From Gerris lacustris (taxonomy: Eukaryota > Arthropoda > Insecta > Hemiptera > Gerridae), in assembly GCA_951217055.1 (NCBI GenBank), contig OX578284.1, forward strand, positions 28,298,187-28,362,186: a stretch of DNA of 64,000 nt. The letters are read 5' to 3'. The notes beneath the pieces were generated by a model. It made no database searches and was not told the origin of the DNA. It saw only the letters and a program-made list of their open reading frames with translations. Positions 57,820-64,000 of this stretch are shown here, in pieces. The position numbers and the translations under genes are program-made. How positions within the stretch are numbered: position 1 is the first letter of the stretch; each line of letters starts with the position of its first letter.

Positions 57820-59568
57820 TCCTTATGGTATATGTTACAGCGTCTGGAGCCCGGGAGGGAATTCGAAAAATACGTCCGCCCCAAAACCAACCGCCGCGCC
57901 ACAAGAAAGAGCGTCACCACATCGACCGATGACGATGACTTGAGTATATGATTATATGATGACCGATTTAGTTGAAATTTTATAGACATGTTCATTTTAC
58001 CATTGCCCAGGACGAGTTCGTTTGAAAACGTTGTCCGTCCAAGCGTTCGCGCGCAACCCTCGTGTAAACGTAAGCTTCAAATATAAAATTGGAATTTTGG
58101 GTTGGGGGAAAAAATACTAACTTCATTTTTTCAATGAGTTCAGTTAAACAACTTTTTTAAATAATTTTTTTTTTTAGTCAAACCAAAACCTACACCGGTA
58201 CGAATTGTTAAAGATCGATAAAAACATTAAAGCGGACCTGCGGACCTACACGTTTAAAATAGAGAAAACAACGTTTTTACAAAGTATCTTACGTTCTACC
58301 GTAACGATTTTAATAAAACTTCATACACATGGTCTAAGTACAATTGAAACAGACATGTAAAAATTCAACCTGATACAAGCAGATTTTTTTTTTGTAGTAA
58401 AGTATTATATTTTACAATATTTAAAATGGAGTTGACGTGAGGATTAGGAAATATTCCTGTTCCCACACTCCACTATAACCAACCTCTTTAACTATCAACT
58501 CATCATTAACAACCTTTTTCTTAATATTCAATACATATTTATTGAAAGACGCTCGCTTCAATGATAAAATAGTTATTTATGTAACTAGGCAGCAAAATGG
58601 AATTTTGCTGACAAGTTTTTAAGTTTTAGTTCCGAGCCAAAGGCGAGGATAGGCTAAACAAATTTACTGCAGAGGCGAAGCCGAGGCAGGAAATTTACTA
58701 TTTTACTGACGAGGCAAAGCCGAGTCAGGAAAATTACATGTTGACTGACGAGGCGAAGCCGAGGCAGGCAAATGTTAATTACCTGCTGAGGTGTAACCGA
58801 AGCAGGCAATCTTTAAACGAGTCAGGAATGTTTCCTTTGCTGCATAGTTACATACAATATTTTATCTATTAACGGCAGAAAAATTACACTAATTATTATA
58901 TTCCCTTTTTAATATATAAAAGATTTAAAGAAATTAAATTTGTAAAAAAACGAAAGTTTGAGTCATCAAGAAATCAAAACAAAGGCAAAACAATTCAGGG
59001 TTGCCACTTTTTTTATTGACAACTGTTTTTTATCTCAATTTTTTGGGATTTTTTAAAAATAATCATTGTGAAATAGTAAAATTTGTTTGTGACTATAATT
59101 ATTTAAGTTATTTTCAAAAAAGATATAACTATTTAGCAGAATATTACGCTTAAATATATAAAAATAAACAATGTGGCAGTGTTTATAACCTGCGATGTAG
59201 TAACCTTTTTTTAGTAAAATTTTCTTAAAATGTGACAGCCTGTTTGTTATTTTGCTGACACTTTGAACTTTTGCTGACACTTTGATATTTTTCTGACACT
59301 TTGTTCAAAAGAATCAAGAAAAATTACATTTTGCAGACTGAAAACAGTACAACAATGCTTAATTTTGCTGCCGTGAGTAGATAAAAGGTTTTTCTTTTAA
59401 TTTGCCTTAACTCTCCGCTAAGGGCAAATAGTTAGTTACTTTTAATTTTGTCTCTTTTTTAACTTCGCCATGTATAAGTAGTTAGCATCGTATACTTTGC
59501 AGTTTGATTTTATAATTTATGTTTAATGAAAAGCGTAAGGTTGTCCCGCAACACAACACGTATTTTTT
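57820..59568 (-). mobile_element. Element G, copy 2, split by element F
   Basis: The left part (57820-58567) holds, on the minus strand, the right half of element G: CGTTTACACGAGGGTTGCGC, 'cctgggcaatggtaaaatgaacatgt' and CTCCCGGGCTCCAGACG. The right part (59387-59568) holds its left end: AAATACGTGTTGTGTTGCGG, 'gatgctaactacttatacatg' and 'acaaaattaaaagtaactaacta'. Fold-back element F (58568-59386) sits between them. Compared with copy 1, the GGAACGAAGTTCC near the left terminus is absent. The 118-codon minus frame at 57639-57995 runs through this element and is not a gene. Confidence 0.7.
58568..59386. mobile_element. Fold-back element F, copy 2, inserted in element G
   Basis: Starts AATAGTTATTTATGTAACTA with 'ggcagcaaaatggaatttt'. 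It then has four or so tandem modules containing GACGAGGCGAAGCCGAGGCA at about 58660-58790, more than in copy 1. The left arm ends 'ttttatctattaacggcag' and the right end is 'tttgctgccgtgagtagataaaa', its inverse. The right arm is much shorter than the left. The interior shares GTTGCCACTT with copy 1 and has a triple 19-base repeat of TTTTGCTGACACTTTGA (59250-59305). No ORF. Confidence 0.7.
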
Positions 59569-59569
59569 A

Positions 59570-60865
59570 ATTGTGTATGAATTCTAACTTTTTCTTTATT
59601 CTCGGTTGTTTGAACACGTTTCCGTTTGGTATTTGTCCGAGCATTATGTATCAAGGAAGGAAGGAAGTTGAAGTTAAAGGACACCAAGACAACTGTATCT
59701 GGTTTGGTTCAAGTATAGACCGACTGTGGTCGCTTCTCTAGTCCTGTGAATCCCGAGGTCCTTTATACTGCGGCTTCTTACTCACTCACTGGGATACCAT
59801 GGGTGAAAACTTTACGACCAAACAACTTTCCCTACTCAAAACTAAACTTTACTTGTTTCCAATTGAACTACTCTTTCCTCTATATACCCTTAACCCCAGT
59901 TTAAACTTAATCTAAGTACATGGGACTTCGACTTAGCTCGACTACAAGTAAAAGTAAGTCTTACTCTTCGGGTTTTTTTCTCCCCTCCTTTCTTTTAAAA
60001 ATAAAAGTTGAGATATAAATGTTCTGCCTAAGGTTGTAAATGTGACTTTCACTTCCCTAATACTTTTTATTATAGTTGTTTGTTCTTATATAGCTACCTT
60101 AATTCTGTGTTTGTTTAATAATGTGCTCTTTTATTTAATTCTTTAATTAGACCTTTCTTTTGTTAAATTAGTTTATTTTTTATTTCTTTGTTTATTTAGG
60201 TCGTAATTTTAACGATCTCTCCTGTTTACTTTTGATGTTCTTGTTTATATGTTTTTATTTTTTTTATTTAGGGAGTTGTTTAAAATTAGTTGATGTTTAA
60301 TTTAAGACTTAATTTTTAACAACTTATATTTGTTAAGATAGAGTTAAGATTCATTGTACCTCAACAAAAATCATTGGATTTTAATCATTTGCGAAATGAA
60401 ACATACTATTTTAGTTATTCACAAACGTTTTGGGTTTACAGTCTATTTAGCATGATTTTGTCATGGCACCTGTACGAGGAACGTCTAGAAAGTAAGCTCC
60501 TTAAGGCAATTAATATAAACCAAATATATATTTTTAACATATATTGCATGATATATTCATTACCACTTGATCATTGGATTCTTATGTGTAAACAATAAAC
60601 AATGCTCTATGTTTTCCCTTGGTATTCTTATTGCTTTGCATTGTTCTTGGAGTTTTTCTGTATTTTTTTATGATCAATCAGTAGAGGTTTTTTTCTTATT
60701 TTTTTCTTGCTCTTAAAGTGTAGAAATTTAAAAGCTTTGGCAACTTTAAATTTAAGTATATAAATTAATGTTTAATTTATTCATTATTTATAATTGGATT
60801 GTATAAACATTGATATTGCTATTGGGCCTTCAATGTCTTGAGGCTTATCTCGGACTGTAGCAATG
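59570..60865. other. Anonymous AT-rich DNA
   Basis: No supported gene. A GGAAGGAAGGAAG run at about 59655. Confidence 0.35.
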
Positions 60866-60869
60866 GAAA

Positions 60870-61125
60870 AAGGGAATAGATAAAGTTAAGAATATTGAGT
60901 AGAATGGAGTATAGATAAGATTAGAACATATGCTTTTAGTAAGATTGTAGATAATGTTAAGACTATAATGTCGAGTATATAGCTTAAGAGTAGAGTATAG
61001 ATTAGGATTAGAGTAGTCACTCGTTATAAGAGTATAGATAAAGTTAAGAGTACAAATTAGGAGTAGTAGAGTAGAGTATAAATTGAGACAAGAGTAGTTA
61101 CTCATTGTAATGGTGTGGATAAAGT
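60870..61125 (+). repeat. Degenerate purine-rich tandem repeat
   Basis: Variants of GAGTA(TAG)AT(AA)AGTTAAGAGTA recur six or more times: 'ataaagttaagaatattgagtag', 'gagtatagataagattagaaca', 'gtagataatgttaaga', 'agagtagagtatagattaggattag', 'gagtagtcactcgttataag' and 'gagtagttactcattgtaatgg'. The last two mark a longer period of about 83 bases. The 86-codon minus frame here is a repeat artefact. Confidence 0.65.
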
Positions 61126-61977
61126 TAAACGACTTAACTATGACGTTATCATATTCAGAAGATAAGGACGTAACTTAGAAAACAAATCCGAAAACAATCG
61201 CTCGAGTAAAAGTAAGTGTGTTCTAAACAAAATAAAATATTATTTGAAACAAATTTCTCAACATATTCACAATAGAATTTAAATAATTTAATTACAAATC
61301 GAAATTAATTAAATTAAAGTATTATTACAAATTAAATCAGTGCAAATAAGTTAAGTTTTATGGTCAACGTTTTCTATGTGCCATACAAAAAAGTATTCAA
61401 AGGAAACTTTAGAACTTATTAAAAACTATAAAGATACAGGTATTTTAGTATCAAATTAGCAAAGAATAAAAGGGAAAAACTTTGGGACCTCTTATATAAT
61501 TCAAAACATTACTTAAAGAGTCAAGTCAGTATAATGTTGTGTACAAACTAACTACATACAAAAAAAGTCTTGTAAAATATCAATAATATTTCATTCGTAT
61601 ATAAAACCAAAACGATTTGATATATTCTTAAATTATACTATACTATTAAATTTAGTAATTCAATGTAGTTTTTTTTTATTTATTTCATTCAAAATAACTC
61701 AATATATCATCATAGTAATATGTTAAAAATACCAATGTTGTGTTTTGTTAAATATACCATGGTTTGTTTATATTAAACGAATGATAACATCTAAATCTTT
61801 GTTTAGATTTAAAAATTTTAATAGCGTTATATATTTATGAGTTATCTTAAATTTTAAGTAATTATATAATAATGGAATAATTTTTAATTAATTCTTTAAT
61901 TATATTAAAGCTTTCTTATTTATATTTTATTTAAATTATATACCAAAGTGTTTTTTTTTTTGTTTTTTTTTTTATAG
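61126..61977. other. Anonymous AT-rich DNA, intronic if the next exon call is right
   Basis: Very AT-rich, ending in the T-rich acceptor tract of the exon candidate at 61978. Confidence 0.4.
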
Positions 61978-62091
61978 GGTGGCATTATTTGAACCAGCTG
62001 GTCTTAAAAAAGAAAGTTCTAATTTTTTTCTTCTTCAGTCTCTGGCGGCCATGTTGGAAACATCTTTCAGCCGATATCGTCTAAAAACCAG
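61978..62091 (+). CDS. Candidate first coding exon, protein unrecognised
   Basis: A 114-base segment follows a long T-rich tract ending TTTTATAG and is followed by CCAG|GTAAAA. One frame is open from the first base to the donor. With G from a start codon split across the intron it reads (M)VALFEPAGLKKESSNFF, then LLQSLAAMLETSFSRYRLKT, leaving phase 2. The upstream candidate exon at 34537-34647 ends in AAAAT, so joining gives AAAATGG in this exact frame. An alternative acceptor (TTTTTTCTTCTTCAG) lies inside, leaving an internal ATG (MLETSF) in the same frame. A second frame is also open almost throughout, which lowers the weight of openness alone. The phrase GGCGGCCATGTTGG resembles one seen in repeats (44770), so exonised repeat sequence is possible. 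The next exon is not seen by 64000. Confidence 0.4.
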
Positions 62092-63343
62092 GTAAAATAA
62101 TAAATTCCTATAATATAATTGATATATTTTGTTATAAAAAGGTTCGAGTACCATTACAATTAGTGAATATAACATTTTTATAGCTTAAAAATTGTATTTC
62201 GATCGTAAAATTTAAACGAATTTACCGGCGTCAAATTTCCGCTTGAAGTTTTTCAATTTCCCTTTTCTATTTTCATCAAAATGTTGATCCAAGATAAACA
62301 AATGATTGAATCTATATTATATCTATAATATATATGTAAGTATTCGGAAGTTTAACTTAAATTTTATGTTATAAATATTAGATTTAATTAGAAATGGTTT
62401 TTGAATTGGTTGAAAAACTTATAAACGGTAAAAGTGATACAGTTTTTATAATATATTTGTGATAAAAGATAATAACTTGACTTTTAAATAATGTATAAAG
62501 GACCTGTAATAAAGGATCTTACATTAGATTAGATCTTATATTTCATTCCTAACTAAAACTTTTGGTAATTCCTAAAACTGATCATTTCGGACGCTTACTT
62601 TTAGTTACGCTTAGTCTATTTTGCATTGATTTGTTTACCCATAATGCATCTGATTATTTTGTTTTCATTTATTTAAGGAAAAACCAATAATACCAAACTT
62701 TTCTTCGTTTCCATAACTGTTAGTTTGTTGTTTTTCCTCTTGAACTTTGACCTCATTTTAAACAAAATGAGTTTTGGAAATTTATATTATAGAATTTCTG
62801 GGAAATTTATATTAATTTTATTCCTTAAGTGATACATATTTGAATATGAATAAGCTGTTATCAATATATTCTATAACATTCAAGGTATGTGTGTGTGTAT
62901 GTTCTTTGTACATATCTACTGTTTTAGTCCGATCTCGATGAAAATTTGCTCACTTGACCTTCAAAGCAAAGGGAAAATCAATTTCTACATGAATTTTCGA
63001 AATTTAAATTTTGGTACACAGGGTTACGAGGTACATATGTCAAAGCAGTGAATACCCTTCATGATACATATCGTTGAAAAGCCCTTTAAGCTCCCCTTCT
63101 TTTACAGTAATTGTTGTAATGTACAGTTTTTATCATATTTTCATTTAGGAGGGGGGTAAATTTGGATATTTGCAAATTATCTTATGAAAGAGGAGGGGGT
63201 ATAGAAATAAGTGGAAGGGATAGAATCTAGATATACACTCATAGTAAAATATTTCGCCTCTTACTACAAAAATGTATAATAATTCTCCTGCGGTTTACAA
63301 TTAATTATTTAGTAGTTTTGCTAGGTGTACCCTGTAGTAATAT
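62092..63343. other. Anonymous AT-rich DNA with a possible dispersed repeat
   Basis: At about 62880-63070 'ccgatctcgatgaaaatttgctcacttgaccttcaaag' resembles 17530-17560 and has the layout of the dispersed repeats described elsewhere. No further exon is convincing. Confidence 0.35.
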
Positions 63344-63683
63344 TTTGATGTCGTAGGCGGATCCTTTAAGGGTAATGTGTAAGAAGAAATATACTCTAAT
63401 TCATGTTTACTCTGGCAAAGTTTCGGCTATTACCAGCCATTTTCGAGCCTAAAAATAACAATTTATTTATTGCAAGCATGACAAAATAACAAATACATTG
63501 TAGCGTTTTTCTTGTGAATTTTGATTGTTAATTATTGTTATTTTGTCATGCTTGCAATAAATAAATTGTTATTTTTAGGCTCGAAAATGGCTGGTAATAG
63601 CCGAAACGATGCCAGAGTAAACATGAATTAGAGTATATTTCTTCTTACACATTACCCTTAAAGGATCCGCCTACGACATCAAA
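63344..63683. mobile_element. 340-bp near-perfect palindrome
   Basis: Left arm from 63344 (TTTGATGTCGTAGGCGGATC) and right arm to 63683 are inverted copies of about 145 bases, with only a few differences (for example GGCAAAGTTTCGGC versus GCCGAAACGATGCC). A loop of about 50-60 bases is centred near 63514. The arms contain CTCGAAAATGGCTGGTAATA followed by GCCGAAACG, a small stem-loop. TTAATTATTTAG occurs at 63301-63312 and again immediately right of the palindrome (63684-63695), which may be a target duplication if the element includes about 30 unpaired bases on the left. No ORF. Confidence 0.85.
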
Positions 63684-64000
63684 TTAATTATTTAGGTTTG
63701 TTTGAAGTTTAATGTATTACTTACTAAATAGTATTATGTTATAGTTAATTTACGTATAACGGAAAACTAACTCACTGTAGAAACTATATTTATCGAAGTA
63801 ACTAAAAAGGAAGACACCCTTTCATTCTGTACTTTGAAACCAATTCATATTGTTTATTTTACAATGTATGTTAAAAGCTAAGTGATAATCTATTATACTT
63901 GACAGCTTCACTCTCTAAATGAGCTAGTAGTATGAAATTTGCAGTTTAGTTCATGTTTATTCTTTATAGTCATAGTCAGCTCACTTTGATGATGCACTGG

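Noticed and set aside
57639..57995. 118-codon minus-strand open frame
   Set aside because: It lies across a copy of non-coding element G and is not conserved as a frame in the other copy.

Overview
This window looks like eukaryotic, probably arthropod (most likely insect), nuclear DNA. It is strongly AT-rich and has no dense open reading frames. It carries long (AT)n, (TC)n and poly-G/C tracts, tRNA-derived SINEs, decayed non-LTR retrotransposons and many short non-autonomous inverted-repeat elements. I cannot name the species from sequence alone. Nothing looks prokaryotic: no operons, no Shine-Dalgarno-led ORFs, no CRISPR array, no rRNA.

Genes. No complete gene is visible. The best host-gene evidence is a pair of exon candidates on the + strand, 34537-34647 and 61978-62091, each flanked by strong splice signals. 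The first ends in ...AAAAT before GTAAGT. The second begins with G after a long T-rich tract and AG. Joining them creates an AAAATGG start codon exactly in the one frame that stays open through the second exon, so they could be the last 5'UTR exon and first coding exon of a gene continuing to the right. A weaker spliced-exon candidate lies at 13055-13178, and a C-terminal-exon-like block with one frame break at 28207-28453. A partial MADF (Myb/SANT-like) domain lies at 49350-49565.

Mobile elements fill much of the rest. Three dead LINE remnants can be read from protein motifs: an RTE-like endonuclease (minus strand, 20530-21060), a reverse-transcriptase C-terminal tail (minus, 30230-30400), and a Jockey-like RNase H plus CCHC tail (plus, about 41470-42960). 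The last is split by a TA-flanked inverted-repeat element, which is itself split by a 158-bp hAT-type element with an 8-bp target duplication. Three tRNA-derived SINE families occur (S1 at 1598-1812 and 54281-54440; S2 at 23680-23986 and 27891-28160; S3 at 35890-36140, 36350-36485, 48850-49030 and 50711-50900). Several short interspersed families recur. The commonest is a roughly 590-bp repeat with a GCTTCCG...CGGAAGC terminal hairpin, seen at least eight times.

Fold-back elements are the most distinctive theme. One family (36786-37787, 58568-59386, and a relative near 24000-24180) ends in AATAGTTATTTATG and carries repeated GAGGCGAAGCCGAGGC-type hairpin modules. A second family (37797-38577 and 57820-59568) is interrupted by the first. 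Other hairpin elements at 15834-15889, 16166-16315 and in a 525-bp tandem duplication at 39711-40755 have similar CTCGC-TTCG-CTCG tips. Minisatellites occur at 36496-36595 and 53372-53770 (an alternating ABAB array). The stretches between listed features are anonymous AT-rich DNA in which I see no supported gene.
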